Assembly (NCBI RefSeq): GCF_041378895.1
Contig: NZ_CP144212.1
Location: forward strand, 275,001 to 339,000
From: Dechloromonas sp. ZY10
GTDB taxonomy: Bacteria; Pseudomonadota; Gammaproteobacteria; Burkholderiales; Rhodocyclaceae
Reading direction: 5' to 3'
DNA length: 64,000 nt
Positions 42,558-50,513 of this stretch are shown piece after piece; positions within the stretch are counted from its first letter, which is position 1; each line of letters starts with the position of its first letter. Position numbers and translations under genes: made by a program. The notes below the pieces were generated by a model. The model was not told the origin of the DNA and made no database searches. It saw only the letters and a program-made list of their open reading frames with translations.

Positions 42558-42606
42558 GGCTCTCAGTTTGAGTGATCATTCCTCCCAAATTGAGTGATCA
42601 ACGACA
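42558..42606 (-). repeat. right-end transposase-binding-like repeats (two abutting copies)
   Basis: On the minus strand: terminal copy 42606-42581 (TGTCGTTGATCACTCAATTT) followed directly by 42580-42558 (AATGATCACTCAAACTGAG). The inner copy matches the innermost left-end copy at 20 of 24 positions. Confidence 0.72.
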
Positions 42607-42611
42607 AGTGG
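42607..42611 (+). repeat. 5-bp target duplication AGTGG, right copy
   Basis: AGTGG immediately follows the right terminal repeat and matches 29596-29600. Confidence 0.75.
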
Positions 42612-42626
42612 TTTTGTCGTCAGGGT

Positions 42627-42656
42627 CTTGAAATCACTCGGCCTCGTCCCTATTAT
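42627..42656 (+). promoter_or_regulatory. heat-shock (sigma-32) promoter of groESL
   Basis: CTTGAAA at 42627-42633 and CCCTATTA at 42648-42655 with a 14-bp spacer match the sigma-32 pattern (CTTGAAA, then CCCCATnT). It lies directly before the CIRCE operator. Confidence 0.7.
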
Positions 42657-42682
42657 TAGCACTCGTTGCGGTTGAGTGCTAA
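42656..42682 (+). promoter_or_regulatory. CIRCE operator (HrcA binding site)
   Basis: Perfect inverted repeat TTAGCACTC-N9-GAGTGCTAA, the consensus site of the HrcA repressor, 87 bp before groES. Together with the sigma-32 promoter it implies dual heat-shock control. Confidence 0.95.
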
Positions 42683-42768
42683 TAGCCTTGCCGTACCGCC
42701 GCTGCAATCGATTGCGCGGCCCGTTTTCTTATCATTGGTTGTAAACCAGCTTTTTAGGAGTCAGTTCA

Positions 42769-43059
42769 ATGAATATCCGTCCTTTGCACGACCGTGTGAT
42801 CGTCAAGCGCGTCGAAGCCGAGCGCACCACTGCTTCCGGTATCGTCATCCCTGATTCCGCCGGCGAGAAGCCGGATCAGGGTGAAATCCTGGCCGTTGGC
42901 CCGGGCAAGCGCGACGATAACGGCAAGCAGATCGCCCTCGACGTCAAGGTCGGCGATCGCGTCCTGTTCGGCAAGTACGCCGGCCAGTCGGTCAAGGTTG
43001 ACGGCCAGGAAGTCCTGGTCATGCGCGAAGAAGACATCATGGGTGTCCTGCAGAAGTAA
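42769..43059 (+). CDS. groES: co-chaperonin GroES
   Basis: A 96-residue GroES with the usual [16 protein letters not shown] start, the mobile loop region ([19 protein letters not shown]) and the C-terminal EEDIMGVLQ. It caps the GroEL ring during protein folding. An AGGAG site precedes the ATG. It forms a bicistronic operon with groEL. Confidence 0.98.
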   Translation: MNIRPLHDRVIVKRVEAERTTASGIVIPDSAGEKPDQGEILAVGPGKRDDNGKQIALDVKVGDRVLFGKYAGQSVKVDGQEVLVMREEDIMGVLQK

Positions 43060-43104
43060 TTTCTGCGGTCGACTTCTCAACAGATCAAATTTCAGGAGTT
43101 TTAA

Positions 43105-44757
<1,653 letters not shown>

Positions 44758-44784
44758 GCCTTCCCCGTCTTCTGTTTTACCCGG

Positions 44785-44819
44785 CAAGGGCTCCGCGCAA
44801 GCGGGGCCCTTGTTTTTTT
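44785..44819 (+). terminator. groESL rho-independent terminator
   Basis: A 12-bp stem CAAGGGCTCCGC / GCGGGGCCCTTG with a GCAA tetraloop followed by seven T, 28 bp after groEL. Confidence 0.93.
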
Positions 44820-44824
44820 ATGTG

Positions 44825-44846
44825 TTTTCACGGTCGACCGTGAAAA
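44825..44846. repeat. GGTCGACC-centred palindrome
   Basis: Perfect 22-bp palindrome: TTTT, CACGGTCGACCGTG, AAAA. One of three exact copies of the 14-bp core in the window (the others at 4915-4928 and 13783-13796). Confidence 0.85.
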
Positions 44847-44892
44847 TGCCGGGTTTTGTTTTGTGACATCGTTTGTGCTTTTCGTAACGCCT

Positions 44893-44924
44893 GTAAGCTG
44901 ACTGTAAGAACAGGCGCCTAAATT
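44893..44924 (+). promoter_or_regulatory. predicted response-regulator box and promoter of DUF485-actP
   Basis: Direct repeat GTAAG-N6-GTAAG (44893-44897 and 44904-44908, 11-bp pitch) followed after 10 bp by a possible -10 element TAAATT (44919-44924). An 11-bp pitch is usual for OmpR-family regulators. The same arrangement recurs near 47320 on the minus strand. Confidence 0.5.
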
Positions 44925-44972
44925 AGGCTCTGCAGCAATGCCTCTATAACCAAAAGTCTGAGGAGCAAATCA

Positions 44973-45281
44973 ATGCAAGGCAATGTTTACGAGAAGATTC
45001 GGGCCAACCCGAAGTATCAGCAGTTGAAAGATACTCGTAACACCTATGGCTGGATCATGACGATCCTGATGCTGGTGGTGTACTACGGGTTCATCGCGCT
45101 GATCGCCTTCAATAAATCCTTCCTGGCCACGCCGTTGGGCAGCACCGGGGTGACGACGGTCGGGATTCCGATCGGTGTCGGCGTGATCCTGTTTACGATC
45201 ATCATCACCGGCATCTATGTCCGTCGCGCGAACACCGAGTTCGACGCGCTCAAGGAAGAAATCATTCGGGAGGCCAAATAA
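44973..45281 (+). CDS. DUF485 membrane protein (YjcH type)
   Basis: A 102-residue protein with two membrane segments (residues about 25-48 and 60-84) and the DUF485 opening [19 protein letters not shown]. The family is encoded beside actP and is thought to assist the acetate symporter; the mechanism is unknown. Its stop overlaps the actP start (TAATGG), and a GAGGAG site precedes the ATG. Confidence 0.9.
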   Translation: MQGNVYEKIRANPKYQQLKDTRNTYGWIMTILMLVVYYGFIALIAFNKSFLATPLGSTGVTTVGIPIGVGVILFTIIITGIYVRRANTEFDALKEEIIREAK

Positions 45282-47032
45282 TGGCGAAGACCTTCAAGCA
45301 ACTGGCGGCCCTGGTCGCCATGCTGGCCGCCGCTGGTGCCGCAGTCGCTGCTGGCGCTGACCTCGGTCAGGCAGAAAAGCAGGCGACCAACTGGACCGCG
45401 ATCATCATGTTCGCTCTGTTCGTGGCGGGTACCCTGTACATTACCAAGTGGGCCGCCGCCAAGACCAAGTCGGCTGCTGACTTCTACACCGGTGGTGGCG
45501 GTATCACCGGCTTCCAGAACGGTCTGGCGATTGCCGGCGACTACATGTCGGCCGCGTCCTTCCTCGGTATTTCCGCTGCGGTGATGGCCAACGGCTACGA
45601 TGGTCTGATCTTCTCGATCGGCTTCCTCGTCGGCTGGCCGATCATCACCTTCCTGATGGCAGAGCGTCTGCGCAACCTCGGCAAATTCACCTTTGCTGAC
45701 GTGGCCGCCTACCGCTTCAAGCAGACCCCGATCCGCGCCTTTGCCGCGACCGGTACGCTGGTGGTGGTTGCCTTCTACCTGATCGCCCAGATGGTCGGTG
45801 CCGGCCAGCTGATCAAGCTGCTCTTCGGTCTGGAGTACTGGATGGCGGTGGTCATCGTCGGTGTGCTGATGATGATCTATGTGCTGTTCGGCGGCATGAC
45901 CGCGACGACCTGGGTGCAGATCATCAAGGCCATCCTGCTGCTGGCCGGTGCGTCCTTCATGGCCTTCATGGTGCTGGTCAAGTTCGGCTTCAGCCCGGAA
46001 GCGATGTTCGCCAAGGCCGTCGAAATCAAGGCTGCGCTCGCTGCCAAGGATGCCAAGCTGATCGAAGAAGCTGCTGCCAAGGGTGTTGAAGTCACGACGC
46101 TGGCTGCTACCAAAGGTCTGTCGATCATGGGCCCGGGTACCTTCGTGAAGGATCCGATCTCCGCCATCTCCTTCGGTATGGCCCTGATGTTCGGTACCGC
46201 CGGTCTGCCGCACATCCTGATGCGCTTCTTCACCGTGCCGGATGCCAAGGAAGCCCGCAAGTCCGTGTTCTGGGCAACCACCTGGATCGGCTACTTCTAC
46301 ATCCTGACCTTCATCATTGGCTTCGGCGCCATCTGCTTCGTGCTGACCGACCCGACCTTCCTGGACGCCAAGGGTGCCCTGAAGGGTGGCGGTAACATGG
46401 CGGCTATCCACCTGGCCTCCGCTGTTGGCGGCAACGTCTTCCTCGGCTTCATCTCCGCAGTTGCCTTCGCCACCATCCTGGCTGTGGTTGCCGGTCTGAC
46501 CCTGTCCGGCGCTTCTGCTGTGTCGCACGACTTGTACGCTACCGTGTTCAAGAACGGCAATGCCGACTCCGCTTCCGAACTGCGTGTTTCCCGCATCACC
46601 ACCATGGTGCTGGGCGTGATTGCCGTAGTCCTGGGGATCGCCTTCGAAAAGCAGAACATTGCCTTCATGGTCTCGCTGGCCTTCGCGATTGCTGCTTCCG
46701 CCAACTTCCCGGTTCTCTTCATGTCCGTGCTGTGGAAGAACTGCACCACCAAGGGTGCCGTGATCGGTGGTTTCCTGGGTCTGATCTCCTCGGTTGGCCT
46801 GACCGTGGTTTCCCCGTCGATCTGGGAAGCGGTTATGGGCAATCCGAAGGGCTCCGCCTGGTTCCCCTACACCTCCCCGGCTCTGTTCTCGATGACCATC
46901 GGCTTCGTCGGTATCTGGCTGTTCTCGATCCTCGACAACAGCGAGCAGGCCAAGAAGGAGCGTGCTGACTTCGCGGATCAGGAAACCCGTTCCGAAACCG
47001 GTGTCGGTGCCGCTGCTGCCAGCGCTCACTAA
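45281..47032 (+). CDS. actP: cation/acetate symporter ActP
   Basis: A 583-residue sodium:solute symporter with about 13 membrane segments and a signal-peptide-like N-terminus ([19 protein letters not shown]). The early segment [20 protein letters not shown] and [13 protein letters not shown] is typical of ActP/MctC. It imports acetate and other short carboxylates with Na+. It contains a hydrophilic Ala/Lys-rich insert around residues 245-280, as in the VC2705 subfamily. Coupled to DUF485; a two-component system follows downstream. Confidence 0.93.
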   Translation: MAKTFKQLAALVAMLAAAGAAVAAGADLGQAEKQATNWTAIIMFALFVAGTLYITKWAAAKTKSAADFYTGGGGITGFQNGLAIAGDYMSAASFLGISAAVMANGYDGLIFSIGFLVGWPIITFLMAERLRNLGKFTFADVAAYRFKQTPIRAFAATGTLVVVAFYLIAQMVGAGQLIKLLFGLEYWMAVVIVGVLMMIYVLFGGMTATTWVQIIKAILLLAGASFMAFMVLVKFGFSPEAMFAKAVEIKAALAAKDAKLIEEAAAKGVEVTTLAATKGLSIMGPGTFVKDPISAISFGMALMFGTAGLPHILMRFFTVPDAKEARKSVFWATTWIGYFYILTFIIGFGAICFVLTDPTFLDAKGALKGGGNMAAIHLASAVGGNVFLGFISAVAFATILAVVAGLTLSGASAVSHDLYATVFKNGNADSASELRVSRITTMVLGVIAVVLGIAFEKQNIAFMVSLAFAIAASANFPVLFMSVLWKNCTTKGAVIGGFLGLISSVGLTVVSPSIWEAVMGNPKGSAWFPYTSPALFSMTIGFVGIWLFSILDNSEQAKKERADFADQETRSETGVGAAAASAH

Positions 47033-47054
47033 TTGACAAGCTGTTTCTGAAAGC

Positions 47055-47082
47055 AAGGCCCGGGCGAGTCCCGGGCCTTTTT
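47055..47082 (+). terminator. actP terminator
   Basis: Stem AAGGCCCGGG / CCCGGGCCTT, loop CGAGT, then TTT. It lies 22 bp after the actP stop codon. Confidence 0.9.
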
Positions 47083-47212
47083 CATTGTGGTGGCGGTAAT
47101 GTGCGCACTGGCCAACGAAGTTCGCCCGGGGCGCAGGCGTGCGCGCAGGGGAGTGCCTTGTGGCTCAGGTGAATCCAGGGAAAGGGGAGGCTGTCGCTGC
47201 GACCGGAGGTCG
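47083..47212. other. spacer after actP
   Basis: About 130 bp without gene, RNA or repeat evidence, between the actP terminator and the 3' end of the candidate small RNA. Confidence 0.4.
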
Positions 47213-47308
47213 AAAAAAACGGTAGGGGATCGCCGAGTGCAGGATCGGGCAATCCCCTGAGCTTCGCGGACGAGCCGCGGGCTCCAAAGACCATAAAAGG
47301 AGAACAGC
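47213..47308 (-). ncRNA. candidate ~96-nt small regulatory RNA
   Basis: On the minus strand a perfect TATAAT (47320-47315) is followed seven bases later by a predicted transcript. Its 5' part holds TTCTCCTTTT, complementary to Shine-Dalgarno sites. Two stem-loops follow: GAGC...CGCGG / CCGCG...GCTC (47284-47259) and the long AGGGGAT...GCC / GGC...ATCCCCT (47258-47224). The end is ACCG plus seven T, a rho-independent terminator. No family match was recognised; existence is predicted only. Confidence 0.5.
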
Positions 47309-47314
47309 GTGCGC

Positions 47315-47347
47315 ATTATACCTGCGAACGGCTTACAATTGACTTAC
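47315..47347 (-). promoter_or_regulatory. predicted response-regulator box with TATAAT promoter, minus strand
   Basis: Minus strand: GTAAG-N6-GTAAG (47347-47343 and 47336-47332), 11 bp, then TATAAT (47320-47315). No good -35 exists at the usual distance, which fits a regulator-dependent promoter. The same box read on the plus strand lies 36 bp before the response regulator ATG, so it could also serve autoregulation. Confidence 0.5.
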
Positions 47348-47382
47348 GTTGAAGCCGGTCTTTTCAGGGGTTTGAAGGATAA

Positions 47383-48054
47383 ATGCGAATTTTGCTCGCC
47401 GAGGATGACCCGATTATCGCCGATGGGTTGGCCCGATCATTGCGGCAGGGGGGGTATGCAGTAGATTGGGCGGCGAATGGTCTGGATGCCGATACGGCCT
47501 TGATCACCTCGTCGTATGATTTGCTGATTCTTGATCTGGGCTTGCCGAAGTTGCCCGGGCTTGAGGTGCTCAAGCGTTTGCGCGGCCGTAATTCCCAGTT
47601 GCCGGTCCTGATTCTTACCGCGCTGGATGGTACCGGGGACCGGGTTCGCGGTTTGGATCTGGGCGCTGATGACTACATGGTCAAGCCTTTCGAACTGGCC
47701 GAACTGGAGGCGCGGGTTCGTGCCTTGACCCGTCGTTCGGCGGGTACCGTCCCGACCATTGTCTGTGGCGCCCTGACGTATGATCAGGTTGGTCGGGTGG
47801 CGCAGATTCACGGTCAGGCGCTTGAGCTTTCGGCGCGCGAGGTCGGGCTGCTCGAGGTCTTGTTGATGCGCATGGGGCGTCTGGTCAGCAAGGATCAGCT
47901 GGTTGAGCATCTGTGTGGCTGGGGCGAAGAGGTCAGTCACAATGCAATCGAAGTCTATGTGCATCGCCTGCGCAAGAAGCTTGAGGCTGGCGGGGTGAAG
48001 ATTGCCACCGTGCGCGGTTTGGGATATTGCCTTGAGCGTCCTGCCGTCGAGTGA
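47383..48054 (+). CDS. OmpR-family response regulator (QseB/TctD type)
   Basis: A 223-residue regulator. Receiver domain with AEDD (residues 6-9), phospho-acceptor D51 in LILDLGLP and conserved Lys in DDYMVKPF; a winged-helix DNA-binding domain follows (LVSKDQLVEHLCGW and IEVYVHRLRKKLE). It overlaps the kinase gene by about 23 bp. The predicted DNA box GTAAG-N6-GTAAG occurs upstream of this gene and of DUF485-actP, suggesting control of acetate uptake. Confidence 0.93.
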   Translation: MRILLAEDDPIIADGLARSLRQGGYAVDWAANGLDADTALITSSYDLLILDLGLPKLPGLEVLKRLRGRNSQLPVLILTALDGTGDRVRGLDLGADDYMVKPFELAELEARVRALTRRSAGTVPTIVCGALTYDQVGRVAQIHGQALELSAREVGLLEVLLMRMGRLVSKDQLVEHLCGWGEEVSHNAIEVYVHRLRKKLEAGGVKIATVRGLGYCLERPAVE

Positions 48055-49525
48055 GCGGACGGCGGGCGATAGCGAGCGCTCGCTGTTTGGCGAGATTCTC
48101 GACTGGATGCTGGCGCCGCTGTTATTTGTCTGGCCGCTCTCGATCGCCTTCACCCACTATTTTGCCAACAACGTCGCCAATTTCCCCTATGATCAGTCGT
48201 TGCGCGAACACGTGGTTGCGGTGGCTCGTCAGGTCAAACTGGTCGGTGGCAAGCCGGTGTTGTCTCTGCCTGCGTCGGCGCGGGCGATGTTGCGCTCGGA
48301 TGAGACCGATACCGTTTATTTCCAGGTGACGACTTTCGACGGCCGCTTGCTGGCAGGGGATCGGGGTGTCGATCTGGTTTCCGGGTTGGCTTCGCCGGAA
48401 GGGGTCTCGGGGGAAGTTTATCTGCGCGACGGCGAGTCGCACGGACAGGACTTGCGAGTGGCCTACACCTATCTCAGCGAGCCACAGCAGCCGCGTGATC
48501 GCTGGGTGATTGTCGCCGTGGCTGAAACAACCGAGAAGCGGACGCAGTTGGCAAACAAGATTGTTGCCAGCGTGATTCTGCCGCAGTTCGTGATCATTCC
48601 GCTCGCGGTGATGCTGGTCTGGTTTGGCTTGTCGCGTGGTTTGCGACCGTTGACCCGCTTGCGACAAACCATCGAGGCGCGGGAGCCTGCCGATTTGTCT
48701 CCGATTGCGACACGGCGAGTGCCAGAGGAGTTGGAGCCTTTGGTCGAGGCTTTTAACGCGATGCTTGAGCGGATGAAGAAAAACGTCGAGGTGCAGCAGC
48801 GTTTTGTCGCCGATGCTGCACATCAGATGCGGACGCCGCTGACCGGCCTGAAAACGCAGGCGCAGCTGGCCATTCGCGAAACCGATCCGGAGGCCTTGCG
48901 GCATGCTTTGCGTCAGATCGGCTCCGGGGTTGACCGCGCCGGGCGTCTGGTCAATCAGTTGCTGACTTTGGCGCGTACCGAGGGGAATGAGGCGCAGCAA
49001 GCGCATCAGCCGTTGGACCTCGCGCAGCTGGTGCGTGAACAGGTCGAAGATTGGGTGATGGTGGCGATGGGGCGTGATATCGATCTCGGCTACGAGCATG
49101 CTGGGGCCTCGGTGATCGAAGGAAATGCCTTTCTCTTGCGCGAACTGGTGAAAAACCTGATCGACAATGCGTTGCGCTATACCCCGCCCGGTGGTCATGT
49201 CACTTGTCGGGTCCTGGCTGCTGGCGAATGGGTGCGTTTCGAGGTTGAGGATGATGGGATCGGGATCAGCGAGGAGCAGGCGGAACTGGTTTTTGAGCGT
49301 TTCTACCGGGTCGACGATTCTGCCGGCGAGGGCAGTGGTCTGGGTTTGGCCATCGTGCAGGAAATCGCTTTACAGCACGGCGTTCGCGCCAGTCTGCGGC
49401 CAAATCCCAGGGGCAAGGGGGCTGTAGCCAGCGTGGCCTTCGCTGCCTGGCGCCCTCCTGAGCCACCCAAGCCCCCGGATGATTATGCCGAGCTCTATCG
49501 CCAATCCCCACCGATAGGCACGTGA
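48032..49525 (+). CDS. sensor histidine kinase (TctE/QseC type)
   Basis: About 497 residues with two membrane segments (about residues 25-50 and 180-205) and a periplasmic sensor between them (TctE N-terminal-type). HAMP, HisKA with His near 265 in DAAHQMRTPL and an ATPase with [10 protein letters not shown] follow. The start is uncertain: the TTG at 48032 lies in the overlap with the regulator gene; no ATG is near. The C-terminus is Pro-rich. Partner of the upstream regulator. Confidence 0.88.
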   Translation: MSVLPSSERTAGDSERSLFGEILDWMLAPLLFVWPLSIAFTHYFANNVANFPYDQSLREHVVAVARQVKLVGGKPVLSLPASARAMLRSDETDTVYFQVTTFDGRLLAGDRGVDLVSGLASPEGVSGEVYLRDGESHGQDLRVAYTYLSEPQQPRDRWVIVAVAETTEKRTQLANKIVASVILPQFVIIPLAVMLVWFGLSRGLRPLTRLRQTIEAREPADLSPIATRRVPEELEPLVEAFNAMLERMKKNVEVQQRFVADAAHQMRTPLTGLKTQAQLAIRETDPEALRHALRQIGSGVDRAGRLVNQLLTLARTEGNEAQQAHQPLDLAQLVREQVEDWVMVAMGRDIDLGYEHAGASVIEGNAFLLRELVKNLIDNALRYTPPGGHVTCRVLAAGEWVRFEVEDDGIGISEEQAELVFERFYRVDDSAGEGSGLGLAIVQEIALQHGVRASLRPNPRGKGAVASVAFAAWRPPEPPKPPDDYAELYRQSPPIGT

Positions 49526-49566
49526 ATACTCCGTAAACAAATAATTTCATTTTTGTGCGATTTCTC

Positions 49567-49595
49567 TTGCCAAGATTCAAAACGATGTCTATAAT
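49567..49595 (+). promoter_or_regulatory. promoter of tRNA-Phe
   Basis: TTGCCA (49567-49572), 17-bp spacer, TATAAT (49590-49595), 12 bp before the mature tRNA 5' end. A near-consensus sigma-70 promoter. Confidence 0.85.
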
Positions 49596-49607
49596 GCGGT
49601 CTTCGTT

Positions 49608-49683
49608 GGCCAAGTAGCTCAGTTGGTAGAGCAGCGGATTGAAAATCCGCGTGTCGGTGGTTCGATTCCGCCCTTGGCCACCA
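49608..49683 (+). tRNA. tRNA-Phe (GAA)
   Basis: A 76-nt cloverleaf: acceptor GGCCAAG / CTTGGCC, D arm GCTC/GAGC, anticodon stem GCGGA / TCCGC with loop TTGAAAA (anticodon GAA), T arm GGTGG-TTCGATT-CCGCC, and an encoded 3' ACCA end. Confidence 0.98.
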
Positions 49684-49690
49684 GGTTTTC

Positions 49691-49716
49691 GAGGCCCGGC
49701 TTTTGCCGGGCCTTTT
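49691..49716 (+). terminator. tRNA-Phe terminator
   Basis: Stem GGCCCGGC / GCCGGGCC with a TTTT loop followed by TTTT, directly after the tRNA. Confidence 0.88.
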
Positions 49717-49939
49717 GCTTTTGCAGGCATGAATTTCATGGGGCTGGGTTGGCGGCCAAGGCGGCGTGTATTCCCGTGAGTCCCGGTTTCACTTGGCCTG
49801 GCGACCCGGTGCCACAAGATTTTTCCAGTGCCTGATGCCCCTGTTCTCGGACTCGTCTTGCTTATGGCACAATTCCCCACTTTGCTGTGTTGTGCATAAA
49901 AAACGCTGGCAGATTCATAACCGATAGGCAAAGGGAGTA

Positions 49940-50500
49940 ATGAAGCGCTTCTTTGATCTGATGTTGGCCTTGCTGGCCATTCTGCTTCTTTCTCCCTTGC
50001 TGTTGCTGCTGATCCTGGCTGTCCGTATTACCTCTCCAGGGCCGGCAGTTTATTGGAGCGACCGGGTCGGGCGTTACAACCGGATTTTTCGCATGCCTAA
50101 GTTCCGCAGCATGCGTATCGATACTCCGGCGGTGGCAACGCATCTGCTGGAAAATCCGGCCAGTTGGTTGACCCCGATCGGTTCCTTTCTGCGCAGGACC
50201 AGTCTCGATGAGTTGCCACAATTGTGGAGCATCCTGGTTGGCGACATGAGTTTTGTTGGCCCTCGTCCGGCACTGTTCAATCAGCACGATTTGATTGCCT
50301 TGCGCAGCGAGCATGGCGTCGACGCATTGTTGCCGGGTTTGACCGGCTGGGCCCAGATCAACGGTCGGGACGAGTTGCCGATCCCCGAAAAAGTCCGTCT
50401 GGATAGCGAGTATTTGCAGCGCCAGTCATTTCTTTTTGACCTGCGAATCATTTGGCTGACGGCCTTGAAAGTCCTGCGGCGGGATGGGGTCAGCCACTGA
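49940..50500 (+). CDS. undecaprenyl-phosphate sugar phosphotransferase (short PglC-like type)
   Basis: A 186-residue monotopic phosphoglycosyl transferase. An N-terminal hydrophobic hairpin (residues 8-30) is followed by the conserved SDRVGRYNRIFRMPKFRSMR and RRTSLDELPQLW / GDMSFVGPRPAL motifs. It starts lipid-linked glycan assembly by moving a sugar-phosphate to undecaprenyl phosphate at the inner membrane. It is followed 13 bp later by the CapD-type gene, so both probably act in exopolysaccharide or O-antigen synthesis. Confidence 0.92.
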   Translation: MKRFFDLMLALLAILLLSPLLLLLILAVRITSPGPAVYWSDRVGRYNRIFRMPKFRSMRIDTPAVATHLLENPASWLTPIGSFLRRTSLDELPQLWSILVGDMSFVGPRPALFNQHDLIALRSEHGVDALLPGLTGWAQINGRDELPIPEKVRLDSEYLQRQSFLFDLRIIWLTALKVLRRDGVSH

Positions 50501-50513
50501 TGTCGAGGTGCGC

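Larger units (their letters stand above)
29601..42606. mobile_element. 13.0-kb transposon-like element carrying a 5-oxoproline/glutamate module
   Basis: The borders are defined by sequence. The left end reads TGTCGTTGTACACTGACTTT and the right end, reversed, TGTCGTTGATCACTCAATTT; about 20 of 26 terminal positions agree. Both ends contain further copies of a ~21-bp repeat around TGATCACTCAA, spaced out on the left and abutting on the right, as in Tn7/Tn5053-type and IS21-type ends. AGTGG is duplicated outside. Inside are an IS256-family element and eleven cargo genes; no TnsB/TniA/IstA transposase was found. It interrupts the region between the HD-GYP gene and groES. Family assignment is inference. 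Confidence 0.75.

Noticed and set aside
45215..47056. 613-residue minus-strand frame opposite actP
   Set aside because: Shadow of actP, low-complexity Gly/Glu/His/Asp composition.
47209..47300. 6S RNA, because the plus strand has GGGCAATCCCCTGAGC, similar to part of 6S RNA
   Set aside because: The rest of the 6S structure, including the GGTCCGTCCGAG-type arm, is missing, and the minus strand explains the stems better, with promoter and terminator.
47029..47316. 95-residue minus-strand frame starting at the TATAAT of the small-RNA promoter
   Set aside because: Starts inside the promoter, has no ribosome site, and runs through two terminators.
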